A program made the position numbers and the translations under genes. Under the pieces are notes generated by a model. That model did not search any database. It was not told where the DNA came from and was given only the letters and a program-made list of their open reading frames with translations. Source: Xanthomonas sp. NCPPB 1128 (GTDB taxonomy: Bacteria > Pseudomonadota > Gammaproteobacteria > Xanthomonadales > Xanthomonadaceae). From it: 64,000 bases of DNA. The DNA lies in NCBI RefSeq assembly GCF_001043115.1, contig NZ_LFME01000005.1:62001-126000 (forward strand), in the 5' to 3' direction. Shown piece by piece: positions 47,516-59,193 of the stretch; positions within the stretch are counted from its first letter, which is position 1, and the number at the start of each line of letters is the position of its first letter.

Positions 47516-48640
47516 ATGAGCCGGATCCGCTGGCTACGTCAGCTCGACACGGTCGCCGCCGCCGACTGGGACGCCCTGCACGACGGCCGCAATCCGTTCG
47601 TCGCCCACGCCTTCCTGGCCGGCCTGGAGCAGCACGGCTGCCTGCGCCCGGACTGGGGCTGGAGTCCGCTGCATCTCACCGTATGGGACGGCGAGGCGCT
47701 GGTCGCCGCGGCGCCCGGATACGTCAAAAGCAACTCGCACGGCGAATTCGTGTTCGACCATGCCTGGGCGCATGCCTATGCGCGCTACGGCCAGGACTAC
47801 TTCCCCAAGTGGCTGTGCGCGGTGCCCTACTCGCCGGTGACCGGGCCGCGCCTGCTGGCGCGCGATCAGGCGGCGCAACAGGCACTGCTCGCGGCCATGC
47901 AGGCGCTGACCGAGCGCACCGGCCTGTCCTCGGCCCACGTCAATTTCCACCGCGCCGACGAGGACGCCGCGTTCGGCGCCGACTGGCTGGAACGCAACGA
48001 CGTGCAGTACCAGTGGCACAACGATGCCGGCTGGACCGGATTCGACGATTACCTGGGCGCGATGGACCACAAGCACCGCAAGAACATCCGTCAGGAGCGG
48101 ACCAAGGTGCAGCGCGCCGGCATCGATTTCCGCGTGCTGCACGGCGACGAGGCCAGCGCCGCCGACCTGCAGGCGATGTACGGGTTCTACCTGCGCACGT
48201 TCGACGACTACGGTAATTCGCCGGCGCTGACGTTGGAGTTCTTCTCACATCTTGCGCGAACGATGCCGCGCAACCTGCTGATCTTTCTCGCCATGCACCA
48301 GGGAGCCCCAGTGGCCGGCGCGTTCTGCCTGCGCGGCGGCGATACCTTGTACGGCCGCTACTGGGGTGGCGAGCCCCTGCCCGGCCTGCACTTCGAGACC
48401 TGCTACTACCAGGGCATCGACTACTGCCTGCGCGAGGGCCTGACCCGCTTCGAGCCGGGCGCGCAGGGCCAGCACAAGATCGCCCGCGGCTTCCTGCCGC
48501 GGCTAGTGCGCAGCCGCCACTGGATCGCCGACCCCGGCTTCCGCGTGCCGCTGGCCGCGTGGTGCGCGCAGGAACGCGCCGAGGTGCGCCAGCACGCGGC
48601 GGCGCTGCAGCGCCACTCGCCGTTCCGCCACGACGCCTGA
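47516..48640 (+). CDS. GNAT-family protein, COG3146-like (374 aa)
   Basis: Matches the acyltransferase family annotated as peptidoglycan-biosynthesis-like or DUF482: NPFVAHAFLAGLEQHGC, FVFDHAWAHAYARYGQDYFPKW, MDHKHRKNIRQERTKV, and GGDTLYGRYWGGEPLPGLHFETCYYQGIDYC. The fold is a tandem GNAT. Its substrate is unknown. It ends 22 bases before aat, which also uses an aminoacyl donor to modify proteins, so the two may be co-transcribed. Confidence 0.85.
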   Translation: MSRIRWLRQLDTVAAADWDALHDGRNPFVAHAFLAGLEQHGCLRPDWGWSPLHLTVWDGEALVAAAPGYVKSNSHGEFVFDHAWAHAYARYGQDYFPKWLCAVPYSPVTGPRLLARDQAAQQALLAAMQALTERTGLSSAHVNFHRADEDAAFGADWLERNDVQYQWHNDAGWTGFDDYLGAMDHKHRKNIRQERTKVQRAGIDFRVLHGDEASAADLQAMYGFYLRTFDDYGNSPALTLEFFSHLARTMPRNLLIFLAMHQGAPVAGAFCLRGGDTLYGRYWGGEPLPGLHFETCYYQGIDYCLREGLTRFEPGAQGQHKIARGFLPRLVRSRHWIADPGFRVPLAAWCAQERAEVRQHAAALQRHSPFRHDA

Positions 48641-48662
48641 GGCATCGGCTACGCTGCCGGCA

Positions 48663-49400
48663 ATGCGTCGTCTCCCTGCACTGCTCGCGGCCGATCCCGC
48701 CGCGCCGTTCCCGCCGCCGTCCAGCGCCCTGCGCGAGCCGGATGGGCTGCTCGCGGTCGGTGGCGACCTGTCGCCGACGCGCCTGCTCGCGGCCTATGCG
48801 CAGGGCATCTTCCCCTGGTACTCCGACGGCGAACCGATCCTGTGGTGGAGCCCGGACCCGCGCACCGTGTTCCGCAGCGATGGCGTGCGCCTGTCCTCGC
48901 GCTTCCGCCGCAGCCTGCGCCACTCCCCGTGGACGGTGCGCGCCGACACCGCCTTCGCCCAGGTCATCGACGCCTGCGCACAGATCCCGCGTCCTGGCCA
49001 GGACGGCACCTGGATCACCGCGCCGATGCGCGACGCCTATCTGACCCTGCACCGGGCCGGCCACGCGCATTCGGTGGAAGTGTTCGACGGCAGCACCCTG
49101 GTCGGCGGCATCTACGGGGTGGCGCGCGGGCGCATGTTCTTCGGCGAAAGCATGTTCAGCGCCCGCAGCGGCGGCTCCAAGGTGGCGCTGGCGGCGCTGG
49201 CGCGGCGCCTGCACGGCTGGGGCTGGCCGCTGATCGACGCGCAGGTGGAGAACGACCACCTGCTCAGCCTGGGCGCCGAGCGCTGGCCGCGTGCGCGCTT
49301 CCTTGACACCATCGCGCCGCTGGTGGCGGTGCCGGCCGAGCCCGCGCCGTGGACGCTGCGGTTCGGCACCCTGGCGGCCGCGGAACTGGCCCAGGCCTGA
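48663..49400 (+). CDS. aat: Leucyl/phenylalanyl-tRNA-protein transferase (245 aa)
   Basis: N-end-rule enzyme that adds Leu or Phe to proteins with N-terminal Arg or Lys, marking them for ClpS/ClpAP. Family signatures: GLLAVGGDLSPTRLLAAYAQGIFPWYS and WWSPDPRTVF, then VEVFDGSTLVGGIYGVARGRMFFGESMFS. Full length. Its place near clpS and clpA fits the shared pathway. Confidence 0.97.
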   Translation: MRRLPALLAADPAAPFPPPSSALREPDGLLAVGGDLSPTRLLAAYAQGIFPWYSDGEPILWWSPDPRTVFRSDGVRLSSRFRRSLRHSPWTVRADTAFAQVIDACAQIPRPGQDGTWITAPMRDAYLTLHRAGHAHSVEVFDGSTLVGGIYGVARGRMFFGESMFSARSGGSKVALAALARRLHGWGWPLIDAQVENDHLLSLGAERWPRARFLDTIAPLVAVPAEPAPWTLRFGTLAAAELAQA

Positions 49401-49418
49401 GCGGGATTAACGCAAACT

Positions 49419-49447
49419 TTGCATGGCGCGGCCCAGGCGAGTAAAAT
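49419..49447 (+). promoter_or_regulatory. Sigma-70 promoter of infA
   Basis: TTGCAT, 17 bases, TAAAAT: near-consensus -35 and -10 with ideal spacing, 45 bases upstream of the infA start. Infers a strong vegetative promoter, as expected for infA. Confidence 0.8.
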
Positions 49448-49492
49448 CCTCGCTCTTCAGGCCTTTGGCCGTTCCGAATCGCACAGGATTAC

Positions 49493-49711
49493 ATGTCGAA
49501 AGACGACTCCATCGAATTCGAAGGCACCGTCAGCGAGACGTTGCCCAATACCACGTTCCGGGTCAAGCTGGAAAACGGGCACGAAATCATCGCCCACATC
49601 TCCGGCCGCATGCGCAAGAACTACATCCGCATCCTGACCGGCGACCGGGTGAAGGTCGAAATGACCCCGTACGACCTGACCAAGGGTCGCATCACCTACC
49701 GTATGAAGTAA
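49493..49711 (+). CDS. infA: Translation initiation factor IF-1 (72 aa)
   Basis: OB-fold protein beginning [19 protein letters not shown] with [33 protein letters not shown], the near-universal IF-1 sequence. It occludes the ribosomal A site during initiation. AGGA precedes the ATG by 5 bases; a strong promoter lies upstream and a hairpin downstream. Confidence 0.98.
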   Translation: MSKDDSIEFEGTVSETLPNTTFRVKLENGHEIIAHISGRMRKNYIRILTGDRVKVEMTPYDLTKGRITYRMK

Positions 49712-49734
49712 TCCGCCACGGGCGGACATGAAGA

Positions 49735-49756
49735 AGGCGGCCACTGGCCGCCTTTC
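49735..49756. terminator. Rho-independent terminator of infA
   Basis: AGGCGGCC and GGCCGCCT form an 8 bp stem with a 3-base loop, followed by TTC on the plus strand and TTCTTC on the minus strand, so it can serve both convergent genes. A second hairpin follows at 49791. Confidence 0.75.
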
Positions 49757-49790
49757 GCGTCTGCAACGGTGGAACGACGGTGACCTCGCC

Positions 49791-49820
49791 AGGCGGCTGC
49801 AGCCTCTGCAGCCGCCTTTC
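49791..49820 (+). terminator. Second hairpin between infA and clpA
   Basis: A 12 bp perfect stem (AGGCGGCTGCAG / CTGCAGCCGCCT) with a 3-base loop ends in TTTC on the plus strand, a likely backup terminator. No U-tract is present on the minus strand. Confidence 0.55.
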
Positions 49821-49836
49821 GTCGTGCCTGTCGGCC

Positions 49837-52119
<2,283 letters not shown>

Positions 52120-52242
52120 GGTCTACTCCGACGTCTGTTGCCGACAATATGTGGCTTGAGTTGCGAATTTCCACAACCCTATCGGATCAGTGTGTTCACA
52201 CCGCGTTAGTCCGGGCAAACCGGTGACCGACGCCTCCCACTA

Positions 52243-52563
52243 TCAGGCTTTTTCCATCGTGCACAACAGGGGATGCTGGTTCATCCGCGAGAACTCGTTC
52301 ACCTGAGCCACCTTGGATTCAGCCACCTCGCGGGTATAGACCCCGCAGACGCCGCGGCCGCGGGTATGCACATGCAGCATCACCTGGGTGGCGCGCTCCA
52401 GGTCCAGGGAGAAGAACTGCTGCAACACGGTCACCACGAAATCCATCGGGGTGTAGTCGTCGTTCAGCAGCAGCACCTGATACATCGGCGGGCGGGCGAT
52501 TTCCGGCTTGCCGGTCTCCACCATGACGCCATGATCGTGCTCGGGGGAATTCTTGCGGGGCAT
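52243..52563 (-). CDS. clpS: ClpA adaptor protein ClpS (106 aa)
   Basis: N-degron adaptor: [28 protein letters not shown] (binding pocket with the [10 protein letters not shown] signature) and [19 protein letters not shown]. Length standard. A TATAAT hexamer on the minus strand lies only 6 bases before the ATG, so the message may be leaderless; the GGGCGG next to the ATG is too close to be a normal Shine-Dalgarno. A longer upstream reading is possible but carries no conserved residues. Confidence 0.95.
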   Translation of the reverse strand: MPRKNSPEHDHGVMVETGKPEIARPPMYQVLLLNDDYTPMDFVVTVLQQFFSLDLERATQVMLHVHTRGRGVCGVYTREVAESKVAQVNEFSRMNQHPLLCTMEKA

Positions 52564-52639
52564 CCGCCCATTATATACGGGGGCTGCCGGCGCGGATTGG
52601 ACGATCGCCGGTCCTGCCCGCACAATTCCCTTCCTTTCG

Positions 52640-53143
52640 ATGGCGCTGCGCATGCATTCGACGATGTTCCCCAAGGTTCCGCTGCTCGCCGCGTTGCTCG
52701 TCGCGGCCATGCCGGCCGCCGCCGAGCCGCCGGACGCGGCGCTGGGCAAGCGCCTGCAGGCGCTGGGCTACGACGTGCAGGCCGACGAGGACGGCGATTA
52801 CCAGGTGCTGTTCGGCCTGCGCGACCAGGGCCGCGAGCGCAAGCAGCTCACCTATGTGCGCTCGCCGGTGGAGACCTTCGGCAGTTACCGCATCCGCGAG
52901 GTGTGGTCGCCGGCCTACCAGGCGCAGGGCGACAGCCTGCCCGCCAAGGTCGCCAACCGGCTGCTGGAAGACGCGCAGTCGGACATCCTCGGCGGCTGGG
53001 TGCGCCAGGGCGGCACCGCGGTGTTCGTGGTCAAGATCCCCGCCGATGCCGACGATGCGGCGTTGCGCGAGGCGCTGGAGGCGGCCGCACGCGGCGCCGA
53101 CGCGATGGACGCCGAACTCAACGGCGGCAAGGACCTGTTCTGA
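52640..53143 (+). CDS. Hypothetical secreted protein (about 167 aa)
   Basis: A signal peptide ([16 protein letters not shown]) and a mature domain with [51 protein letters not shown] recognise the pattern as a conserved Xanthomonadaceae protein but not a named domain. The start is uncertain among Met codons at 52640, 52652 and 52664, all without a clear Shine-Dalgarno. The stop overlaps the Nudix gene start (TGATG), which makes it the first gene of a nudJ-mnmA-hflD unit. Confidence 0.75.
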   Translation: MALRMHSTMFPKVPLLAALLVAAMPAAAEPPDAALGKRLQALGYDVQADEDGDYQVLFGLRDQGRERKQLTYVRSPVETFGSYRIREVWSPAYQAQGDSLPAKVANRLLEDAQSDILGGWVRQGGTAVFVVKIPADADDAALREALEAAARGADAMDAELNGGKDLF

Positions 53144-53601
53144 TGACGGCGGCCGCAGAACCCTGGCAGCCGGATGTGACCGTGGCCACGGTGGTGGTGC
53201 GCGACGGGCGTCTGCTGCAGGTCGAGGAAGCCATCGCTGGCGCGCTGGTGTTGAACCAGCCGGCCGGCCACCTGGAGCCGGACGAACGCCTGATCGAGGC
53301 CGCGGTGCGCGAGACGCTGGAGGAAACCGGCTGGCAGGTGCAGCCGACCGCCTTCATCGGCGCCTACCAGTGGAAGGCCGACACCGGTCGCCACTACCTG
53401 CGCTTCGCCTTCGCCGCCGACCCGGTCGCACACGACCCGCAGCGGCCGCTGGACACCGGCATCGTGCGCGCGCTGTGGATGACCCCGGCCGAACTGGAGG
53501 CCGCCGCGCCGCGCTGGCGCAGCCCGCTGGTGTGGCAGGTGGTGGCCGATTTCCTGGCCGGGCGCCGCTACCCGCTGGACATGCTGCGGCAGGTGGCATG
53601 A
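53143..53601 (+). CDS. nudJ: Nudix hydrolase, NudJ-like phosphatase (152 aa)
   Basis: Complete Nudix box: [23 protein letters not shown] (G-x5-E-x7-RE-xx-EE-x-G). NudJ hydrolyses hydroxymethylpyrimidine diphosphate and other nucleoside di- or triphosphates and is commonly encoded directly before mnmA. The stop overlaps the mnmA start by 4 bases. Confidence 0.88.
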   Translation: MTAAAEPWQPDVTVATVVVRDGRLLQVEEAIAGALVLNQPAGHLEPDERLIEAAVRETLEETGWQVQPTAFIGAYQWKADTGRHYLRFAFAADPVAHDPQRPLDTGIVRALWMTPAELEAAAPRWRSPLVWQVVADFLAGRRYPLDMLRQVA

Positions 53602-54740
53602 GCGGCGCAGCGGTCATGGTCGGGGTCTCCGGTGGCGTGGATTCGTCGGTGGCGGCCTGGCAACTGGTCCAGCAGGGCGCAGCGGTGTCCGGCCTGTTCA
53701 TGCAGAACTGGGCCGACGACGGCAGCGGCGAGTGCCGCGCCGATGACGACCGCCGCGACGCGGTGGCGGTGTGCGGGCGGCTGGGCATCCCGTTCCATTT
53801 CCGCGATTTCTCGCAGGCGTACTGGCAAGGCGTGTTCGCGCACTTCCTGGCCGAGTACGCCGCCGGGCGCACGCCCAACCCGGACGTGCTGTGCAACCGC
53901 GAGGTCAAGTTCAAGCATTTCCTGGACGCGGCGCGCGAACTCGGCGCCGAGCGCATCGCCACCGGCCACTATGCGCGGGTGGACAGCGTCGGCGGCCGCT
54001 GGCGGCTGCTGCGCGGGCTGGACCGCAACAAGGACCAGAGCTACTTCCTGCACCAGTTGGGTCAGGCGCAACTGGCCGCGACCCTGTTCCCGGTCGGCGA
54101 ACTGCCCAAGGAGCAGGTGCGCCGCATTGCCCGCGAGGCCGGCCTGCCGACCCACGCCAAGAAGGATTCCACCGGCATCTGCTTCATCGGCGAACGCGAT
54201 TTCCGCGAATTCCTGGGCCGTTACCTGCCGGCAAAACGCGGCGAGATCCGCGACCCGCACGAGCAGGTCGTGGCCGAGCACCCGGGGGTGTTCTACTTCA
54301 CCCTGGGCCAGCGCGAAGGCCTGAACATCGGCGGGGTGCGCGGACGCGCCGCGGCACCGTGGTACGTGGTCGGCAAGGACGTCGCCCGCAACGTGCTGTA
54401 CGTCGACCAGGATCGCGACAGCCCCTACCTGATGGCCAACTGGCTGCAGTCCGAGACTGCCCACTGGATCGCCGGCGCGCCGCCGGCACGGCGTTTCGAC
54501 TGCACCGCGCAGACCCGCTATCGCCAGGCCGACGAGCCGTGCACGGTCGCGGTCGGCGACGACGGCACCCTCTCGGTGCGCTTCGCGCGTCCGCAGCGCG
54601 CCGTCACCCCCGGGCAGTCGCTGGTGCTGTACCAGGGCGAGGAATGCCTGGGCGGCGCCGTGATCGCCACCACCGATGCCCCGCTGGAGCGCCGCCTGGC
54701 GCAGCACGCACCCGTCGCACACGAGGACACCATTCGATGA
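53598..54740 (+). CDS. mnmA: tRNA-specific 2-thiouridylase MnmA (380 aa)
   Basis: N-type ATP pyrophosphatase with PP-loop [12 protein letters not shown]; catalytic cysteines in [10 protein letters not shown] and in [11 protein letters not shown]. It thiolates U34 of Lys, Glu and Gln tRNAs. Central and C-terminal beta-barrel domains are complete ([15 protein letters not shown]). Start overlaps nudJ, stop overlaps hflD. Confidence 0.97.
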   Translation: MSGAAVMVGVSGGVDSSVAAWQLVQQGAAVSGLFMQNWADDGSGECRADDDRRDAVAVCGRLGIPFHFRDFSQAYWQGVFAHFLAEYAAGRTPNPDVLCNREVKFKHFLDAARELGAERIATGHYARVDSVGGRWRLLRGLDRNKDQSYFLHQLGQAQLAATLFPVGELPKEQVRRIAREAGLPTHAKKDSTGICFIGERDFREFLGRYLPAKRGEIRDPHEQVVAEHPGVFYFTLGQREGLNIGGVRGRAAAPWYVVGKDVARNVLYVDQDRDSPYLMANWLQSETAHWIAGAPPARRFDCTAQTRYRQADEPCTVAVGDDGTLSVRFARPQRAVTPGQSLVLYQGEECLGGAVIATTDAPLERRLAQHAPVAHEDTIR

Positions 54741-55351
54741 CCGATTCCATGGACGCACGCATGCTGGCGCTGGCGGGCCTTGCCCAGGCCCTGCAGCAGG
54801 TGCGGCGCATCGCCGAGACCGGCCAGTCGGAGGCGTCGCTGGTGCGCACCCTGCTCGACAGCGTGTTCCGCATCGACGCGCCCAGTCCCGAGGCGGTCTA
54901 TGGCCGCCGTGCCGACCTGGCGCCGGGTCTGCGCCTGCTGCACAACTATTTCCGCAACCAGGGCCAGGACGAGGTGCTGCCGCGGCTGGCGCTGGCGGTG
55001 ATCCAGCTGGAACGGCGCTTCGCCGGCGATGCGGACACGGATGCCAAGGTCGACGCCGGCCTGGCCCGGATCGCGCCGGTGCTGGAGCGTCACGGCGACA
55101 GCACCCACCCGGAGGTGATCGCCGCGCTGGGCCAGCTCTACGCCGACACCATCAGCCACCTGCGCCCGCGGGTGATGGTGCAAGGCAATCCGCACTACCT
55201 GGGCCAGGCCGGGGTGGTGGCGGAGATCCGCGCGCTGCTGCTGGCGGCGGTGCGCGCGGCGGTGCTGTGGCGGCAGATGGGCGGCAGCCTGTGGGATTTC
55301 CTGCTGGCCAAGCGGCGCATGCGCGAGACCGTGGACCGCGCGCTGCGCTGA
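54737..55351 (+). CDS. hflD: HflD-family protein (204 aa)
   Basis: An all-helical protein with the family motifs [19 protein letters not shown] at the start, [10 protein letters not shown] and [24 protein letters not shown]. HflD modulates lambda CII and is co-encoded with mnmA and purB in gammaproteobacteria; its bacterial role is poorly known. The purB gene does not follow here, being replaced by a chemotaxis-receptor-like gene. Confidence 0.92.
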   Translation: MTDSMDARMLALAGLAQALQQVRRIAETGQSEASLVRTLLDSVFRIDAPSPEAVYGRRADLAPGLRLLHNYFRNQGQDEVLPRLALAVIQLERRFAGDADTDAKVDAGLARIAPVLERHGDSTHPEVIAALGQLYADTISHLRPRVMVQGNPHYLGQAGVVAEIRALLLAAVRAAVLWRQMGGSLWDFLLAKRRMRETVDRALR

Positions 55352-55489
55352 GCCCGTGGGGGCCGACGCGGGTCGGCAGAGCGCCGCCCGCGGCCGTTCT
55401 GCGACGCAGATCGTACGAATGTCGGCAGGTTTCGATGATCCGCTCACCGCGTTGCTAAAGACCCGGGGGGGACGGCCGATACAGCAATC

Positions 55490-56701
55490 GTGAATCTGCC
55501 GAGAACGTCCATGTACTCACGCCTCCTGATCCGTCTGGCCGCCCCGCTCGCCCTGACGCTGCTGTTCCCCATCGCCGCCGGCTTCGACTGGCCGGCCCCG
55601 GTCCGTTGGGCCATCCTCACCACGATGACGCTGAGCTGGCTCGGCTTCGCCGGCTGGACCGCGTACAGCCAGACCCGGCGCTCGCCGGAGCAGGCCAAGG
55701 TCATGCGCGAGCAGGACCACCTGCTGAACGAGCTGCGCAGCTTCGTCGGCAACGAGATCGAGGGCTCCCGCTCCGAGATCGAACGTGCCCGCGAACTGAT
55801 CCGCCAAGCCGTCAGCGGCCTGGGCGGCAGCTTCGAGGCGATGAACCGCAAGTCGCGGCAGCAGAGCGTGGCGCTGGCCCGCATCGTCGACCGCGCCGGC
55901 GAAGACGGCGGCGCCGGGGTGGACGTGGCCCGCTTCGCCCAGCATGCCAGCCAGCGCATGGAGCAGCTGGTCGAGGCGCTGGAGCAGGTCAGCGGCCAGA
56001 GCAGCACCACGGTGCACTACATCGACGACATGTCCCAGCACCTGGACGGCATCTTCGCCCTGCTGGAGGACGTCAAGTCGATCGCCGACCAGACCAACCT
56101 GCTGGCGCTGAACGCGGCGATCGAAGCGGCGCGTGCCGGCGAGGCGGGCCGCGGCTTCGCGGTGGTGGCCGACGAGGTGCGCAACCTGTCCGAGCGCTCG
56201 ACCACCTTCAACGAGCAGATCCGCAAGCTGGCGCACAGCTCCAAGGACGCCATCGCCAAGGTCCGCGAGACGGTCTCGAACATGGCCTCGCGCGACATGG
56301 ACCGCTCCCGCGAGGCGCGGGCCGAGGCCGAGGCGATGCTGGACAACGTGGCCGCGATCAACCACTCGCTGGGCGACGGCATGCGCGAGATCTCCGAGTG
56401 CGGCCGCGCCATCGACAGCAGCGTCGCCGAAGCGGTGCGCGCCCTGCAGTTCGAGGACATCGCGACCCAGGCCCTGGGCGGCGTGCATACCCACCTGGAC
56501 CGTCTGACCGCGATCAACCGCGAGGCCGTGGCGCTGCAGGAACTGCTGCACCGCAATGGCGGCGTGTTCGACCACGAACTGATCGACGCCCTGCAGCGGG
56601 TCGGCAACCGCCTGCGCGACATGCGCACCGAGTGGGAGCGCCCGCCGCACAAGCCGGTGGCGCAGCAGAGCATGGGCGCCGGCACGGTCGAGCTGTTCTA
56701 A
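55490..56701 (+). CDS. Methyl-accepting chemotaxis-like signalling protein (403 aa)
   Basis: Two N-terminal membrane helices separated by only a few residues ([14 protein letters not shown] and [17 protein letters not shown]), leaving almost no periplasmic sensing domain. A long coiled-coil signalling domain follows, with the hairpin [38 protein letters not shown], the near-invariant MCP core. No HAMP is seen. It would bind CheA/CheW or a related kinase and sense a cytoplasmic or membrane signal. I take GTG at 55490; ATG at 55511 is an alternative start. Unlinked to other chemotaxis genes. Confidence 0.88.
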   Translation: MNLPRTSMYSRLLIRLAAPLALTLLFPIAAGFDWPAPVRWAILTTMTLSWLGFAGWTAYSQTRRSPEQAKVMREQDHLLNELRSFVGNEIEGSRSEIERARELIRQAVSGLGGSFEAMNRKSRQQSVALARIVDRAGEDGGAGVDVARFAQHASQRMEQLVEALEQVSGQSSTTVHYIDDMSQHLDGIFALLEDVKSIADQTNLLALNAAIEAARAGEAGRGFAVVADEVRNLSERSTTFNEQIRKLAHSSKDAIAKVRETVSNMASRDMDRSREARAEAEAMLDNVAAINHSLGDGMREISECGRAIDSSVAEAVRALQFEDIATQALGGVHTHLDRLTAINREAVALQELLHRNGGVFDHELIDALQRVGNRLRDMRTEWERPPHKPVAQQSMGAGTVELF

Positions 56702-56740
56702 AGCCCGCCTTGTCGTCCTCCTTGCCATGAACCGACGAGT

Positions 56741-56762
56741 CCCCGGCCCCTGCCGGGGCTTG
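56741..56762 (+). terminator. Terminator-like hairpin after the chemotaxis-like gene
   Basis: CCCCGGC and GCCGGGG form a 7 bp stem with a 4-base loop, followed by a modest CTTGTCGTCT tail. It separates the receptor-like gene from the next small gene. The weak T-tract keeps confidence moderate. Confidence 0.5.
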
Positions 56763-56793
56763 TCGTCTCTGCCCTTCCCGTCCGGCCCCGTCG

Positions 56794-57132
56794 ATGTCGA
56801 TGCCTCTCCAGTCCTTGTCCCGAGTTGCGGCCATGTCCTGCGATGAAAGCAGCAGCACGCACGCGCCCTCGTCCGAGCCGGTGGCCGATGCCGGCTTGCG
56901 GCCTGTGACCGCGCCGCGCCAGCCCGGCCACGCGCTGCGGCGGCTGGAGACGCTGGCACAGGACGAACTGCGGCAGTTGCTGGTCGTGCGCGCGCCGGCA
57001 CAGCAGGACGCGCGTATCGACGACCCGGTCTGGGCCGGCCTGGCCTGGGACATGGGCCTGAACGGCAGCGCGGTCGCTGCCGCCGGCACGCCGGCGCCGC
57101 TGGTGCACTTCCCGCTTTACGACGGCGACTGA
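56794..57132 (+). CDS. Hypothetical protein (112 aa)
   Basis: An open frame with strong third-position G/C, typical of genes here, and the segment ALRRLETLAQDELRQLLVVRAPAQQ followed by WAGLAWDMGLNGSAVAAA. I recognise no domain. Start uncertain: ATG at 56794, or internal Met near 56833. It follows the receptor-like gene by 93 bases and has a hairpin between, so it may be separate. Confidence 0.5.
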   Translation: MSMPLQSLSRVAAMSCDESSSTHAPSSEPVADAGLRPVTAPRQPGHALRRLETLAQDELRQLLVVRAPAQQDARIDDPVWAGLAWDMGLNGSAVAAAGTPAPLVHFPLYDGD

Positions 57133-57280
57133 GTCGAGCGCCGCTGCCGCGATTGCGGGCGGCGAGCGGAGCCTGGCGCGGGGCCGCGTTCAGGGCACTG
57201 CAAAAATTTCCCCCCTCGCCTCGCCACCTTCGATTTCGCTTGATGCATAAGGCCGAGCCGAACATTCGCGCGCCGCATCC

Positions 57281-57347
57281 GTAGGAGCGGCTTCAGCCGC
57301 GACAGGCGGTCTCGGTCATGCTTCGTCGCGGCTGAAGCCGCTCCTAC
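57281..57347. repeat. Inverted REP-like pair
   Basis: GTAGGAGCGGCTTCAGCCGC plus GACA at 57281-57304 and its inverted copy at 57325-57347, spaced by 20 bases; same family as 6561-6626. Confidence 0.85.
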
Positions 57348-57447
57348 AAGGCGACGCCTGGGCTCGCTGGACCACTGCGAAGGCAGCGGTGCGGGATGCC
57401 GTTCGGTCGCGACGAACGAGCGACGCATGCCTGGCCGGCCGTCTGCA

Positions 57448-57698
57448 GTCGGGACTGAAGTCCCTCCCACAACTGCCGCGATCACCTCGCGATGTCTGCG
57501 ATGTAAGGGCGGATTCGGCGGCGAGATGCGGCACATCGACCGACATTCGCATCCAGGCGCACGCCGGAAGCCGCTTCCGCAATGTCGGGCGTCGGGTCGC
57601 GGCGAAGCGCCACGGTGGGAGCAAACTTCAGTCGCGACGCACGACGCCATCCGGCGCGTTGATGCTCCTGCAGTCGGGACTGAAGCCCCTCCCACAAC
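57448..57698. repeat. Second REP-like family, two direct copies
   Basis: GTCGGGACTGAAGTCCCTCC with CACAAC (57448-57473) and a near copy with GAAGCCCCTCCC (57673-57698). The core forms a short hairpin GGGACT/AGTCCC, a variant theme of the GCGGCT/AGCCGC family. Confidence 0.7.
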
Positions 57699-57809
57699 CG
57701 GCCTCGCGCGTGGGGACTGCCCGCTTTAACGTCGTGCCATCCGTCGCAGCCCAGACCACCGTGGATGCCGGATCGCGACTGACGTCGCCCCGGCAATATT
57801 CGGCGTCGG

Positions 57810-57832
57810 GTCGCGGCTGAAGCCGCTCCTAC
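57810..57832 (-). repeat. Single REP-like half-site
   Basis: GTCGCGGCTGAAGCCGCTCC plus TAC, the inverse form of the same repeat, 26 bases downstream of the ABC ATPase stop. It may add mRNA 3'-end stability for that operon. Confidence 0.75.
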
Positions 57833-57857
57833 GCACAGCCTGCAATGCTTCCCCCGG

Positions 57858-59177
57858 CTAGCTCGGATTCTCCAGCGAGAACAGGTCCGCTTGCTTGTCG
57901 TAGGCGAAGTATTCGGCGTAGCGCGCCCAGCTGGTGACCGCCTGCACCGTCTCCGCCGCATAGGCCTCGGACATGTGGTCTTCCAATTCGTCGCGGAAGC
58001 GGCGTGCCGGGGCGTGATGCGCCGGGCGCTCGTCGAGCACGCGGCGGATGTGCGCGGCCAGCGGCACGTAGGTGGCCAGGTGCTGGGCGAACAGTTGCTT
58101 GCGCGCGTCGGTGCCCAGCTCGGCGAAGCGCTGACCGGCCGGGGTCAGCTGCAGGTCGCCCTGTTCGAACACGGCAAAGCGCAGCAGTTGCAGGGTCTCG
58201 GCGATCGGGAACAGTTCGTCCACTTCCAGCTGCAGGCCGGCGGCCAGCGGCGGCAGGTCGGCGCGGCCGTGGTAGGGCTCGGCCGCCACCGCTTCGATCA
58301 GGCCGGCCAGCAGGTTGCTCGACACGCGCGGCAACACCATGGCGATGCCGCTGCCCGGGAACACGCCCTCGCGGGTCTGCGGCCGCTGCGGGCTGGCGGT
58401 CATGCGCGCGTAGATGTCGTCGACCAGGGCGCGGAACGCCGGCGCCAGGCGGTTGCGCGGCTGCGGCAGGGTCACCTCGATCTCGCCGATCACCCGCCCA
58501 GGATTGGCGCCGAAGATCACGATGCGGTCGCACATCAACACCGCTTCTTCGATGTTGTGGGTGACCATCAGGATCGATTCGATCGGCATGCGCCCTTCCG
58601 ACCACAGGTCCAGCAGGTCGGTACGCAGGGTCTCGGCGGTCAGCACGTCCAGCGCCGAAAACGGCTCGTCCATCAGCAGCAGCTTCGGCCGTACCACCAG
58701 TGCCCGCGCCAGGCCCACGCGCTGGCGCATGCCGCCGGACAGTTCCTTCGGGTAAGCGCCCTCGTAGCCGTCCAGGCCGATCAGGTCGATCGCCGCCAGG
58801 GCGCGCCGGCGGCGCTCGTCGGCCGCCACGCCGCGCGCCTCCAGGCCCACTTCCACGTTCTGCAGCACGGTCAGCCACGGGAACAGGGCGAAGCTCTGGA
58901 ACACCATGGCGATGTCGTCGGCCACCTGGCCCGGCGCGGCATCGCGGAAGGCGATGCTACCGGCGCTGGGCTGCAGCAGCCCGGCGATGGCGCGCAGCAG
59001 GGTCGACTTGCCCGAGCCGGAACGGCCGAGCAGGCCCACGATCTGCCCCGAATGCAGGGTCAGGTCGACGTCCTCCAGCACCACCAGCGGCGTTGCCCCG
59101 CCCTTGTCGTAGCTCTTGCGCACGCCCTGCACGCGGACCAGCGGGGCGCGCTCGGGCACGCTTGCGGAATAGCTCAT
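57858..59177 (-). CDS. NitT/TauT-type ABC transporter ATPase with C-terminal extension (439 aa)
   Basis: ABC ATPase with Walker A GRSGSGKST, signature LSGGMRQRVGLARAL and Walker B LLLMDEPFSALD, in the sulfonate/nitrate/bicarbonate importer class. About 170 extra C-terminal residues (from about 270) form an AAA-associated helical domain seen in NitT/TauT proteins of this kind, possibly regulatory. Its stop is followed by REP repeats; it is downstream of the permease gene with a 16-base gap. No substrate-binding protein is nearby. Confidence 0.9.
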   Translation of the reverse strand: MSYSASVPERAPLVRVQGVRKSYDKGGATPLVVLEDVDLTLHSGQIVGLLGRSGSGKSTLLRAIAGLLQPSAGSIAFRDAAPGQVADDIAMVFQSFALFPWLTVLQNVEVGLEARGVAADERRRRALAAIDLIGLDGYEGAYPKELSGGMRQRVGLARALVVRPKLLLMDEPFSALDVLTAETLRTDLLDLWSEGRMPIESILMVTHNIEEAVLMCDRIVIFGANPGRVIGEIEVTLPQPRNRLAPAFRALVDDIYARMTASPQRPQTREGVFPGSGIAMVLPRVSSNLLAGLIEAVAAEPYHGRADLPPLAAGLQLEVDELFPIAETLQLLRFAVFEQGDLQLTPAGQRFAELGTDARKQLFAQHLATYVPLAAHIRRVLDERPAHHAPARRFRDELEDHMSEAYAAETVQAVTSWARYAEYFAYDKQADLFSLENPS

Positions 59178-59193
59178 GGTCGGTCTCCAGGAA

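Larger units (their letters stand above)
57133..57857. other. Intergenic region with a dense REP-like repeat cluster
   Basis: About 720 bases without a supported gene. It carries REP-like elements and their relatives: a full inverted pair at 57281-57347, single copies at 57448-57473 (GTCGGGACTGAAGTCCCTCCC type), 57673-57698 and 57810-57832, plus diverged fragments such as that near 57620. Open frames crossing it are formed by the repeats and are not coding. The region lies between the small gene ending at 57132 and an ABC ATPase stop at 57858. Confidence 0.75.

Noticed and set aside
49405-49440. A seventh ECF-type motif near infA (GCAAACTTTG)
   Set aside because: The second block is absent at the right spacing; the same bases form the -35 region of a good sigma-70 promoter.
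57117-57695. Minus-strand open frames across the repeat cluster
   Set aside because: Their translation consists of repeat-derived sequence; no domain and no consistent codon bias.
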